From Litoditis marina (taxonomy: Eukaryota > Nematoda > Chromadorea > Rhabditida > Rhabditidae): a DNA stretch of 64,000 nt. The position numbers were made by a program, and so were the translations under genes. A model generated the notes under the pieces. The model was not told the origin of the DNA, searched no databases, and was given only the letters and a program-made list of their open reading frames with translations. Below, one piece after another: positions 13,701 to 27,500 of the stretch (within the stretch, counting starts at the first letter, position 1; each line of letters opens with the position of its first letter). The stretch is from positions 16,643,904 through 16,707,903 of the forward strand of contig OZ038436.1 of assembly GCA_964036275.1 (NCBI GenBank). The letters are read 5' to 3'.

Positions 13701-16700
13701 ACTCGTGTTCGGTTCCTAAATCGAAACCAACGATATTAACTTCCTGTTGAAATTCATTCTGGATATATAGAATTTAGTTAGCTTAATCTAACCCGTTGTA
13801 CGTGTTTCTAACCCGTTGTACGTGTTTCATTGTTTCTGCCGTGATTTCAGTTGATTGATCTGCTGGGCTTCGAACAGTTCGAGATGGTCGGTAGGATTCT
13901 AGAAACTCGTTATCCCCTCTGCGATGAGATGAAGGACGCTAAGCGGAAGGCAACCAACCTGGGAAAATATGCTCCGGATAAGGTACGACTAGATTTTATT
14001 GGTGTTTTAATGTTATTTTGAAAATCATGCTCAGATAGATCATTCTATTGCAGTTTTATACTTTCTACCACATTCCTTTCATTAGGCCGGTAAAATCTGG
14101 GAACATACGTGTTATTTGTCGGAAATATCTTTCGATCGAGTTTCCTGCCAATCTGTCCGTACATTTTCGAAACCAGTGTGATCTTTCTTCAGGTTTATTA
14201 TTCTCGTCGTAATAGCGTTTTTATATTCACATAAACACAGTTAGTTGATCAGTGGACACATTTCATACGAATGTTAGCGAGAATATAAACGCTACTCGCT
14301 TGACTACAAATGATAGCAAACTATAGACATGATCTAAAATTAGTAATTGGACATCATTTCTACAGTATATCTCTATTCACATTCACATGAGACAGTTTTT
14401 GATGAAGGCTATGGACAGGCAGACGAGCATCAGTAGCGAGGCGAAATAGCCGATTCCGCCCTGGATACATCGCTCATTGCAGATGTACAGCTCTTCTATC
14501 TGAAATAGAGTTGGGGTGATAATTAGATAAACTTAAAATGGACCGAATACGTGTACAGAATGTTTCCCTGCTAATTCGTACGTAGCAGTTTAAGTGTAAA
14601 GCCGGGTTCTTAGGTGTTGGACAGTAAACAGTACGTAAAATTAGAAGACGCGACTAGTTTTCTACACCTTTCAGAATGGCGCTATTTTTGACCATAACAC
14701 AACTAGGACAAGGTTACTATGACCTAATCGATAATATTGCTCCTTTTCCTACAGAAGTGAACAAAAGTACCCAATTTCAATCGAGTTTTATCACCTTCGC
14801 CCATACCGGTACTACGTCATCTCATAAGCATTGATTACGTCTGCTCGCAAACTGTTGATTGGACAATATGTCCGGATAAGAAGAGTATCGTTATTTCTCG
14901 AGTTTATGGGTTTATCTAGCGTAGCTCGGTAGCCGTATCCACAATTATTTTTTCCTCTCCCGGGAGAGCAGATTTGGTTGAGATTTTGCTCCCGGGAGAG
15001 GGAAAGATTATTGGAGGATTCCCACTAGTGTTGCGCTCGGGATCACTTCAATAGCATACCTCATCGGCACTCAGCAGGTCCGCAGTCGTACAACCAATTC
15101 TTCTACGAAATGCCTACAATTTACTGATTTCATATCAAACCAACACCTAGTGAATACGAGCAAAAAATAGGAAAGTTTTGGAGCTTTCTACTTTCTATAC
15201 TGACACACGCACTAACTGCGCTAATTTCTTGGTCTTCAGTCAGTTTAGAACGCATATTTGGCTATCCACAACTTAATCCGAAGTGTCGGAAGCGAAAATG
15301 TGAATCGTGTGGACATTCGTGAACTTGAAACATTCTCTATTGGTGCGCCAGAACCGCGTTTCCGTCGTTAAAAAAAATATTTATATCATTGTCATTAAGT
15401 TAATTCAGTTGGCGTACCAGTACTTTGGTCCTCCATTGTGGCTGCAGAATATAGTGAAATGGTTCCTTTTGATATTGTGGTGGTACAGGCATACAAGCCA
15501 CCGCCAACTCTGATCCTAAACAAGATATTAGTAGCTCGATCAGGTTGAAATAACATGTAGTACTTCCGTATTCAATCAAGTCTTTGCTTCTGATAAGAAC
15601 ACTTGAGTCATGTTATGAACAATCCTGGTTGTGTGCTTATTTTCAGTTGGCATGGAATAGGAAATGTGTTCAGGGGAAAGAAAGTACCTGTCACACATCA
15701 GTAAGGTGCAAATCTTCAACCAATAGGTGCCCGTTTTTGATTCAAATGCGTCAATCTACATGATCTGCATAAAAATGGCTAATTTTCGCAAATTCGGCAA
15801 AAAGGGAGTCTTTTTTTTCCTTTTCCTGACTATTTGGACATCATTACCGGAGTATGTACCTGTCCAAACACAGCTGTTGGTCGTATTGCCAGTCTCGTCA
15901 TCTAGAAGAAATCCGGCAATCAGGTCATCTCTGCACAGCCTCTCTTTCTTCTGTAGCAGTCTCAGATGCGCGGTGGTGCTGAAGTTGAGAAAAAAATTAA
16001 CATTGTTAGAAATATCAAATATTGACTCTGACTGGAAATTTCGTGCCTCAAAAACCGTACATCTCCACTAGTTGGTAGCATCGGGGCTGTCTCTGGCTAA
16101 CTGGCACTAGGAAATCCTGCCTTCACGAACTTCATACTCTACTCTTAACGCGATTCTGGGGGATGAGGGATAATCTTCCGTAATGAATACGTATTGATCA
16201 ATGTGTCGTTGATATCAAAACGTATTGATTGATCTGCTGATAAGATCAAACTACAACGTACTTGCTGATGAATCCTTCGCCGCCCATCTCTACGACCAGC
16301 CGCTGTATGTTCTCCAACTCCTTGGCCGTGTCCCGCCATTCCAAATAGCTGCGTTGTCTGAATATATTTAGAGAATGTAGTTTGATCTGTTTGTAGTCTG
16401 TACATCACAGTTTTCTAATTTCGATCGAAATGAGGCGAGATCGGTAGTTTTCACTGGCGTAAAATTGCTACCAGCGCCAACCTATTCTCGCGTTCTGTTT
16501 GTGCCACCCTCCAATACATTGAATATGAAAATCGTGTACAAAGAGCTAAGTATGTTGGTAGTTTCGCCGCATTGCGTGTTTTTGGTTGATTTATGAACAG
16601 TCTAGCATTCGCACGGTGATTGGATTAAATTACTTTAAAGTTGATTTGAAGATTAATGAAGTTACTTTTTCTCAAAATACAGAGACGCAGAGACCCGACA

Positions 16701-18549
16701 GAGTTCTCATTGTTTTGGTAGTCTGGCCTCCTGTCAAAAGTTTTTTCGTCATTTGTACACCCTCTAGAAGAATGCCCAGAACTTCAAAACTATAGTATAC
16801 CTCATGAATGTTTCAATATACTCGTAATATAGATGGAACTCACACTTTCTGAAAGCAGAACATGTTGTTTCCGCAGTGAAGTATTTGAGACTGGTGAGAA
16901 ATAGGGAGAAAGGCACATAGCATCAGTAGCACAGAGACTGGAGCGACCGCCATTCAAATCAGCTTTCTAGAAAGTGACGAGTTGCTTTGGCAAAACTCAC
17001 GCAACTTCTGTTTCCCACGTTATCAAAGAGTACATATTCGAATGTGAAATGGATTTGTATTGACGTGTGCGGTTTCATTAAAACGATTGGCTAATAATAA
17101 ACAAACAATCTATTATTAAATTTTCATTAGTTCAGAAACGGCGCTCCGCAAACACGCTCAGTTGAAATAAATGAAAACATTGGGTTCCTGATTTCAGGCT
17201 GGAGTAGTACAACACCTACTTTTTTTGAGTTATAGCAACAACAACTTTATTGCTATAACGTTTTATTCACATTCTTCACCTTGCAGCTGGTGCCCTTGCG
17301 GAACAATGGCCCGGTGTACTGCCAGCAGGTTACGGTACAGACGCGAGCTGAGGCGGACATGCGCAAGGGAATGAGAAAGGAACAAAAAAGAGTCAAGAAG
17401 GAATTGAGCAGGTCGGTTGGGAACTAAATATGTTACAGTGACACAGGATACACAAGAAATCGCCTGTGCGTTTTCTAAATCCTGGAGTAAGTTAGTTGTT
17501 TGAGGCCAATTACAATTAGTGAGGCCAATTCTTGGATTTTCAGACGTCTTTTCACGTAATTATAGTCATTGAAAGTAGTTCTTGAACTTTTTTTTCAGAA
17601 TCCATCACGCATTCGGAGAGGATGAGAAGCTTGAACTGGAATTGGCTCAACGGGAAATGATGCGTCTTCGGTACGCTCACTTGTTCACTCACTTTTCAGT
17701 ATTTGTGTCCCAAGGTGGAAAGGGAAGTAATAAATCCTACAATCTATTAAATTGCGACTAAAAATAAAATTGTGTCCATTTTCACAATATAACTACGAAT
17801 TTTTGTTAGTAGAGAAGTTAATTCATGAAACCAATTAGAGTAACTGTAGCTATTTTCTAGTCTTTTCAGTCAACTGGAGATCGACCGACTTCGCTGGCAA
17901 CCGACACTGAAAAGTGCGCAGGCCAACCAGGACATCTATCCGTATGTGTTCGATGCGAGAGTAGAGAGTGGTCAGACACTGCTGTCCATTAACGGAATGA
18001 AGGTAGATGCTGGTTTTCACTTCCTACCATACCCCAATGAAGAGAAAACGAATGAAAAAACGGGACACTTTTACCCTGTTTTTGATGCAAAATCTTCAAT
18101 TTGCACGTAGTTTAAAATAGAAAGAGAATACTCTTTGTCGAGTAGTCAGACCTTTATGGTATATGCCGCCTACTCAGATGATACCTGGCCACCTGGAAAA
18201 CCATTTTTGTAACGGCCGCGACGAGAACGTACTGGTCACAGAGACGGAGAGTGTCTCATACTGTCTGCGTTCTCATTGACCCTCGTGCTCTCTCGCTTTT
18301 GTAGTTTGATCCTGAGAGTTTTGTTAAGAGTAAGAAATATGTATACAACTTGGATAGAATAGTTTTTCGATTCAAACGGGTAGTGATAGAACAACTTTTA
18401 TTGTCTGAACTGAATTTGTTTTACAGTATGCGTTACCAGAAGGATCATCCCGTGAAACGTGTCGGACACATGAAGAAGTACAAGTACCTGCCATGAGTAG
18501 GGAATCCGTCCAGGACATTCAACACGTTTACATCAAAGATATGGATGAG
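10784..18549 (+). other. ASCC3: ASCC3 N-terminal region, exons 1-13 (residues 1-520)
   Basis: Exons: 10784-10871, 11123-11234, 11400-11503, 11882-12037, 12250-12388, 12641-12739, 12931-13057, 13417-13566, 13851-13982, 17287-17411, 17599-17670, 17870-18002, 18427-18549. The first exons are poorly conserved and acid-rich. They were accepted because phases join without stops and the later exons read into clear ASCC3 sequence, for example the basic helix [15 protein letters not shown] in exon 10 and the segment ending VYIKDMDE just before the helicase. The N-terminal region of this family contacts ASCC2. Exon 1 is the least certain: it rests on a start codon, a good GTGAGT donor and correct phase. 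Intron 9 (13983-17286) contains a separate antisense gene. Confidence 0.85.
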
Positions 18550-21500
18550 GTAGCTGCGATTTTTGATATTTCGTGAAAATTTAACTCGAATCAACTAGTT
18601 AACTAGCCATTCGCTCTTTTGTTTGTACGGTTGAGGGTTCAATACATAAACAAAAGACATCCGACAGAGGCTATTGTTGAATCATATCATAACTTTATAA
18701 AGCTTGTCGTTATTTGTACCTTACCATCTTACCAATATCAGATTGGTCAACTCGGCTTCAAAGGCTTCGAGAAGCTGAATGTGATTCAGTCGTTGGTTTT
18801 CGAGCAGGCCTACAAGACTAGGGAGAATCTGCTGATTTGCGCACCCACCGGAGCTGGTTCGTTCAATTCTCGTTTCGCGGATAATGGATCGTTTCATGTC
18901 ATTGTAGAACAATATTTCGCCTTAAAAACACTTAATTGTGAAGGGTGTTGGTTTAATTATGAAATACTATTCTATTGTAACTGCTACTTTACGTTTCGAA
19001 CACTTTCTAATCAAGCTATTCGTAAATTTACTATTCAGAGAAAGCCAAAAAATCTAGTTTTCACAGTTCTTGGTTTTTCGAGAGTTTGATGGAACATTTT
19101 AGGTAAAACCAATATTGCCATGTTGACCATTCTAAACACAATTCACGAGTACACGAAGCCGAATGGAGATATTGCCAAGGACGATTTCAAGGTAGTATAA
19201 ATCTCCTAGATTTCTATTACAACTGATTTGATCAGAATAATAGGATGAAGAGTACCATGCAGTGGTTTTTTAGCATAACTTACAGAGATTCTTTCTTATA
19301 ATAAAAAATAAGCTGATTATTCTAGATCATCTACATTGCTCCCATGAAAGCGCTGGCTACTGAGATGACGAGTAGTTTCGGCAAACGTCTGGCGCCACTG
19401 GGCCTGAAAGTCAGGGAACTCACTGGAGACACCCAGTTGTCCAAGAAGGAGATTTCAGAAACACAGGTACCACACTTTCACTTCACGTTCTCCATTCATT
19501 TATAATGTACTGAACCTGATGAAGGTTTCCAATTTTTTGAAGTCTTATCATCGATACTTTTTTCAATGTTATTCAATGTGAAACTTCTAAATTGCATGCT
19601 TCTGAAGACCACTCAACGGATCTAATCTACTGTAATTGGGAAATATGACCTCGATATTTGGAAAGGTCCGAAAAATAAGTTGTCTAGATGTAACTTGAAC
19701 TACTGTAGACGTTGTTGGATGGAAATTTTTGAACTTTGCAGATGCTGATTCTGACACCCGAGAAGTGGGATGTGGTAACCAGGAAAGGCTCGGCGGACAC
19801 GTCCCTCACCGCACTCGTTCGACTGCTCATCATCGATGAGGTCGGCTAAATTGCAGTAATATAAATAGAAAATTCGAAAAAAAAATGTAAACTCTTGACG
19901 CAATCATAAAGTTCAACTCATTTGAAACAAAAATTCTGAAATCACTCCTCACGACACGTTTACGTTTCATACTTTTCACGTGAATCATGATTCCTTTTGA
20001 CCAGTACATAATATTTTCCATTCAGGTCCACTTACTACATGACGAACGAGGACCGGTAATCGAGACAATTGTAGCTCGAACTCTGCGACAGGTACGATTA
20101 TTGGTAACTAGCGACGAAATATGCTTGAACATTTCCCGTTGCTTCGATAATTCTCAGTTTTGTGACTTTCATTAGCGTTACCGACCCTGTTACTTTTTGC
20201 ATAGGTGAGATAGGTGGTAATACTCTCGAATGTGGAAAAAGTGGAAAAGAGTAGTAGAGGTGTCAAATCCCATGTTTACGTTCTACCTCGTACCTCGCAC
20301 CAATAGATGCCTATTGATTTTGTTGATGTTAATGACGATGGTAATCGGTGATATGATTTTTCAGCGTTAACCATAGAAGTTTATTTATAAATATTTAATC
20401 ATTCAATGTTGATTTTTTCAACAAATATTTGTTTTGTTTCCAGGTTGAAATGTCTCAGTCCGGTATCCGTATTGTGGGCCTGTCTGCCACGCTGCCCAAC
20501 TACATTGACGTGGCCCGTTTCCTGAGAGTCAATCCCTACAAGGGACTGTTCTTCTTCGACGGACGCTTCAGACCAGTGCCCCTCACACAGAAGTAGGTTG
20601 CGACTGAAGATTATACTAAGGTGGTTGGAGAGATGCATCAATTTCGAAATGCACTAGTTGTTGTCTAGTACACATCTCTCCTTCTCTGTGCAGTTCCCTA
20701 TCTTTCTCCCCCCCCCCCCCCCCTCTCCCCTCTCTATTTCTCTTTATTTCATCCTTTGATCTACCTCTCTCTCTCTATCTTTTCTCTTCCTTTTTCTTTA
20801 TGATTACGTTACAGCTAATGTATAGACGTTTAATGCTGTCGGCTATGCCTAGGATTGGGTATTTTAGCTGGCAACCTGACAGTGCAGTTACTTACCCCTT
20901 TCAGGTTCATTGGCATCAAGAAGGTTGGAGGTATTCGAGAGATTCAACAGACTATGGACGACGTTTGCTACGATGAGGTGGTGCGATACGTGAGGCAAGG
21001 TCATCAAGTGTTGGTAAGTGAGAGCTATGAATTAGGGGTCTTTCAGGGAAGCGAAGACTGAAAAACTGTATTTGTAGTTTGATCCGTCTGGTTTTCGGTT
21101 GTACTTTGCTCAGGCGTGTGCGCATATCAAGTTATAACTCAGATTTGGGTACACATTTGTGAATTGGGTTCTATAACAAACTGTTTATCGATGGGCAGCG
21201 ACTTATATAAAAATTGGAAGGAAAAAGTGTTCATTTCTGCTGGGCTATATTGTGAACTTTGTTGAGATTGATATTTACAGGTATTTGTGCATGCTCGAAA
21301 TGCTACCGCAAAACTGGCTCAGAGCTTCCGAGAAAGGGCCGCACAGCTAGTTAGTTTTTCTGGCTCATTCAGCTTTAATGAAGTCAATATTAAGTATATA
21401 GTAATTCAAAGTTTTTTTTTATTTAAGCATGATCTTCCAAGTTTTACGTGATTCTCGTCAAATTTCGTTTCCACTTCAAGACTTTTGACTTTGTTTGTCG

Positions 21501-24500
21501 TAGACCAGAGCTCTTTTTCTTCACGCAAAGTGGTCCAACTATCTTTTTCATTGAAAATTTATTATTCTAGGGCCATTTGGACATTTTCGTACCGTCCACC
21601 GCTGGAACGAGGGCCTACGTACAATCAGAGAAAGCGGTCAGTTTCTCATTTCATGTAAAATCATTGTGATTCGACTAGTGTATACCATTCTCATCGCTCT
21701 TTTAAAGATCATAGACACTCTTGTTCTCGGTTGAACAAATTCATGCATCATGCACATAAACTTTATATCTACATAAACAAGCAATGTTTCGAATAAACAA
21801 CGTTTGTACTTTGTAGGTTCAGATTTTAATGACCTATCACGGAAACTGTGTAACAAAAACAGACCAGTACGAACTTGCATTATTTGCTGTTCAGATGCAA
21901 GCTTCTCGGAACGCTCAGCTATTCGAGTTGTTCCGTTTCGGCTTCGGAATTCATCACGCTGGTCTGGTTCGCGGTGACAGAATTCTGACGGAGAAAACGT
22001 TTGGATCTGGCAATATTTCTGTAGGTTTTTCTCAAAGTGTTGTTTTGACACACCAGTGATGTGTGATATCCCACAAAAAGAACCCGTTTTCTCATCAGCG
22101 GTTCGTGAAAAATCCTTTTTTCGATTTTACGCACGTAAACCGTGTATTTACAGGTGCTCTTCTGTACAGCTACTCTGGCGTGGGGAGTCAACTTGCCAGC
22201 ACATGCTGTAGTCATCAGGGTATGTTTTTTTTAATTATTGATTTATTTCCCTTTTTAGGTTAAGATAAAGTATGTTTTAGTTTGGAAATGAGGGCCTTTG
22301 AAAATGTACATTGGATGATGCTGCACTGTGAACATAAATATTGATTTGACGCACAGTGATTTGCAGGGAACAGAGGTGTTCAACGCGGAAAAGGGTGCAT
22401 TCACGGATCTGGGTGTTTTGGATGTGCAGCAGATTTTCGGTCGTGCCGGAAGACCGCAGTTCGAAACCGAGGGACATGGTCAGTTTTTTTCTACTGGCGA
22501 TTATCATGTCATCACGTTTTTTATACTGTTTACTGTTTTCGAGAAATTCAGCATTTTATGTTACGGCGTCGACGTTTTAACAAGAGAGGGATCGGATAGT
22601 TAAACGTTTACCATACTTCTGACAGAAAGAATAAGAAAGCAACCCAATAGTATGCTAGACATACGTTAATTACCCCCTTATTCTGATATTGGCTGATGCT
22701 CACTTTTGCCCGATTCCTATTGTGCCATGATCACTTTTTGGGGTGAATCTTAAAGATTCTAGGCAAAATTACTATTATTCGGTGTTTTCGGGGCTGCTCA
22801 TGCTCACTTTTGGGGCTGCTCATGCTCACTTTTTTCTCCGCGATTTTGAACTATTTCACGTTTGATGCTAGAGCCATCTATTTTATTTGTCTAGTGAGAG
22901 ATATTCGATTTCTGATTCTTTAGATAATTTCATTTTCTTTCAGGTATCATCATTACAATGCAGAACAGGCTGGACAAGTATCTGGGTATGCTGATCCGAC
23001 AGGCGCCCATCGAGAGTCAGTTCTTCAAGAGAATACACGACAATCTCAATGCCGAGATTGCCTTGGGTAAGTGTTTTAAATATAGTTTTTATGCAATTTG
23101 ATTTTTAAGTGTTTATTGCTAGCTTTTTGTAGTCTACTTATTCACCTATTTTCGCGATTCAATTCCTTTTTTTTCTTCATTTCCGCGACAAGTTCCATCA
23201 TTTTGGGTTGAAAAGAACAAAATTTTGCAGCAACAAAAAGAAATCTAGTTTGGAAAGTTCTTACAGAATTATTGTTGTTGTTAGTATTTCTGTTTTTGAA
23301 AGTTAGGAACGGTTTCAGGTACGGTGTCCAATATTGAGGAGGCTGTGACTTGGCTGACGTATACCTACTACCATACTCGCGCCACACAGAATCCCATCGC
23401 ATATGGACTGCCGCACACGGCTCTCGAGAAGGTTTGTTCAATTTATTATCTTTTTTTATTCATTTATTCTATTGGTAGTGGGAATAAGCTAGTAGTTTAC
23501 AAGTTTCAACTTTAAGGTACTCTTAGGTGTGAGATGTGAGAGAAGTCACATGTTCAAAACTGTGAAAATAGGAGATAGAAATAGAAGTGAAAAGAGCAGT
23601 TCGGTTGAATCCATGAAGTGCATTTTGTTGACAGCTTGCCTGCTGAATAGTCATATTCAGGAGACTCGCGGTAGATTTCCGCCACCTTTTACTTCCAATG
23701 AGAACCTTTCGGTGTTTTTGTGACCGCGGTCACAATAGTCTACCAGTTTTAACTCGAAGGTACTTGTAGTTGTGAGAGGAGCTACATGTCAAAAAAACTG
23801 CTAGTAGATTTTTGTGTCAATTGCATAACAGTACGTATGCAAAGTTATAACTATTGATTGCTTTTCATTCTATGTTTGATCGTTTTAAGGACCCCGATCT
23901 GCGTAATCATTTGACTCAAATGATCACCGAAGTGGCGGTCAAATTGGATAAGAATCAGATGATTCGCTTCGATAGTGTGTGAGTACCTGTTATTTTTCCT
24001 ACTACTACGGCGTTCAAAAGTTATCTTTCAAGCTTTTTTTACATGCGAGGGAATTTTGGCTAGAAGCATTTTTTTCAAAATAGTTTGGCTACAGTTACCA
24101 GAGAAAAATGTATAGAGGATAATTCTCAAAAAAAAAGATGCGGTTTGCAAAAACGCTCCAGAAATCACTTAGTGATAACGTAAAGTTCTACGATTCACTC
24201 ATGATGTAATTGACTACATTGAGCCCCTCCAGATGCTAACGGTTGTTTTGTCTCTGTCGTGTTGATTAGAATCATCAGTCGTGAGAACCGGTTTGACTAT
24301 TACAGGAATGGGTTCCTGAATGCCACAGATCTTGGAAGAATCGCATCCAATTTCTATATCAAGTACGAAACCATCGAGATGCTCAATGAGACTGGTTAGT
24401 TCTATCTAGATCGTGCCAGCATTTCAGTATTTTATTGAAATATTTTACACAAAATGTAGATTTCTTAATCTAAATTTCGAGCTATGTGTTTTACTTTGTT

Positions 24501-27500
24501 TGATTAGCAACCACGACAATGCTCACTGATGACCCCGCAAATTTGTTTAAAAGTATTTTGATAGTTGATCATTCTAACCCATTGCAGGCCTCCCAGTCAG
24601 TATGGGTCCCTTCATGCCAGATGACATGGTATTAGCTGTCATTTCAATGGCCACGGAGTTTGGACAGTTGAAGGTAAGCGTTTTTTTTTCGATTGACGAC
24701 TTTATTGTATAGTTGTTCGAGGAAAATGAGCTTTTCGAAGCTGACCGATCATAGGGAAATGGGTGCGAAAAATGCTGTTATCTGTCACGTATCGTATATG
24801 ATAACGTAGTTATATATTCGGAACTTTTCAATTTTGTATGCATATGTTCAGAACTTCCAAAAAGCATTGATTAATGTTGCCTTCTCAGATCCGCGAGGAA
24901 GAGTGTCTCGATCTGGAGGAGTTGGTCAGCTATGGCTGCGTCCTGCCAGTCAGGGGTGGCGGGCTGGCCAGTGTGCCCGGAAAGGTCAACGTCCTGATGC
25001 AGGTTGGTTTGACAGAAGAATGAAGAATCGCGCGCAGCGCGAAGCGCTGTGCGAGATTTGTCTTTGGTCCGGCTAATGCGCGCTTCCGTTTTTTTAGTTT
25101 CTCCTCAAAAAAGCTGAAATTCGCAAAACAAAGTTTTTATTGAAGTACTTGTTTTCTATAGCTAATTCCCTAACCGTGTTTCAAATTTGAGCGGAATCGG
25201 TTAAGTTTGAGCCAAGTTATGACCTCATGCGCTTCATCAAGAGCGCCAACTTCCGTCGTGTGTGGGTGGGTGGGTGTGTGTGTGGGTGGGTTGTGACAAG
25301 AAAAGTAAACCCAGTTCAAGAGTTTCTACTCAACCGAATTCGTTGAAAATTGTGGAAGACATGTGATACCTACTCAAACAACTCGCGGAGCAAAAAAAAT
25401 TCAAGAAAAAATCGTTTTACTCAAAGTTATAGACATTTTTCGGAACGTGTCTGCGTCTCTCCATTTAGCACGCTCTCTCACTCTCTCTGTCCGGTCGACA
25501 ACTCAAACTGTATTGTAACTTAGAGTAACATTTACCGATTTGCTTGAAAATTGAAATATGATGCCATCGTGACTTTTATTTGAGTATGAAGTATTCTATT
25601 CCTGACGTCCTTCAGGATTCTGGAGACCGGATTACGTCATTTTTGAAAAGTGCAAAGTTGACGTCACATATATTTTCAAATGATGATAATATCTTAGAAA
25701 GGGTCAATCAACGGAGAAACTCAATCTAAAAGTGACGTATTCTGAGATTCTGGAGACCAGATGACGTCATTTTTGAAAAGTGCAAAGTTGACGTCACATA
25801 TATTTTTAAACGATGGTAATATCTTAGAAAGGGTCAATTAACGGTGAAACTCAATCTGAGAGTGATGTATTCTGGGATTCTGGAGACCAGATGAAGTCGA
25901 TTTTGAAAACTGCAAAGTTGACGTCGCATATATTTTCAAATGCTGAAAATATCTTAAAAATGGTATATTAACGACAAAACTTTATGTAAATATGACTTAT
26001 TCTGGAAATCAGAAGGCCAGATGACGTCAACTCTCAAAAAATTGACGTGAAATATGTTTTCGAATGCTGAAAGTTTCTTAGAAATGGTCAATTTACGATG
26101 AAACTTCATTCAAACATGACGTATTCTGGGATTCTGAAGGGCAGAGGGCAGAAAGTAAGTTTTTAGAACTGCAATGTTGACGTCATATTTTTCTCAAATG
26201 ATAGTAATACTCGGCAAGTGGTTCATTAAGAAAACAATTTTATCTGCACCGTACAGATCAAACCACTTCTCTACATACCTACGGCATGTAAACAAAAAGA
26301 GAAAAATTCATGAAAAAGTGGGGGCCCAACGACTGTGAGATTTGTCTTCTGCTGTGCGCCCCTTAGACAACTACTCTCAAATGGAGCAGCTACTGCTACA
26401 AAAACCGAAAAATACTCATGTATAACTGTTAATTACAAACATACAAAAGTCGTAAAATATTTTTTCAAACCTGTAAACTAGAATCTGTAAATAACCGAAA
26501 AATACTAATATACTCAAGTATAACTGTTCATTACAAACATACAAAAGTCGTAAAATATTTTCTCAAACCTGTAAACTAGAATCTACAAATCACAGATGTT
26601 AACTCAACGTAGTCAATTATAGAGTTCCTGGTTTTGTGCACAATGGTTGGTGTTTTTGATCATTACTTCAATTCTAGGTGCTATAACGTTCGGCATATTA
26701 TTCAACAGTTGTTCTCTCTTTCGCAGCTGTGACTTGTAGATTCTAGTTCACAGGTTTGAGAAAATATTTTACGACTTTTGTATGTTTGTAATGAACAGTT
26801 ATACTTGAGTATATTAGTATTTTTCGGTTATTTACAGATTCTAGTTTACAGGTTTGAAAAAATATTTTACGACTTTTGTATGTTTGTAATTAACAGTTAT
26901 ACATGAGTATTTTTCGGTTTTCGTAGCAGTAGCTGCTCCATTTGAGAGTAGTTGTCTAAAGGGCGCACAGCAGAAGACAAATCTCACAGTCGTTGGGCCC
27001 CCACTTTTTCATGAATCCAGGGCTGATTTGGATTTTTAAGAAAATCTAATGTTAAACGTGTTATTTAACTATTTTTTAGAAAGTAAAAGAAGAAAGTTGA
27101 TATCTTTAGAAAAAGGTTCGACGTGGCGGAAAGTTATGTCCAGCAAATACGTTAGATTTGGCTGGTTACGGCCGAATAGAGTCGTGACTGGCTACCTATG
27201 TAATTCGTCCTATCACGTGTTTTTTAAATGATTTTTTCCCATTTTCAGGCGCTCATTTCTCGGACCTTCATCCGTAGTTTCTCACTATCGTCTGAGGCTA
27301 TGTATGTGCAGCAGAATGCGGGTCGATTGAGCAGGTTGGAATCATGTGTTTTAGGGTTGTTAAAGTCGAACTCGAAACTCGACTCGACTCGAAAATTTTC
27401 GAGTTTAGTCGAACTCGAAAACTCGAAATTTCTCAAAAATCGAAAACTCGAAATTTCGAACTCGATTAACAACCCTAATGTGTTTTCAAGTAGCGATCAG

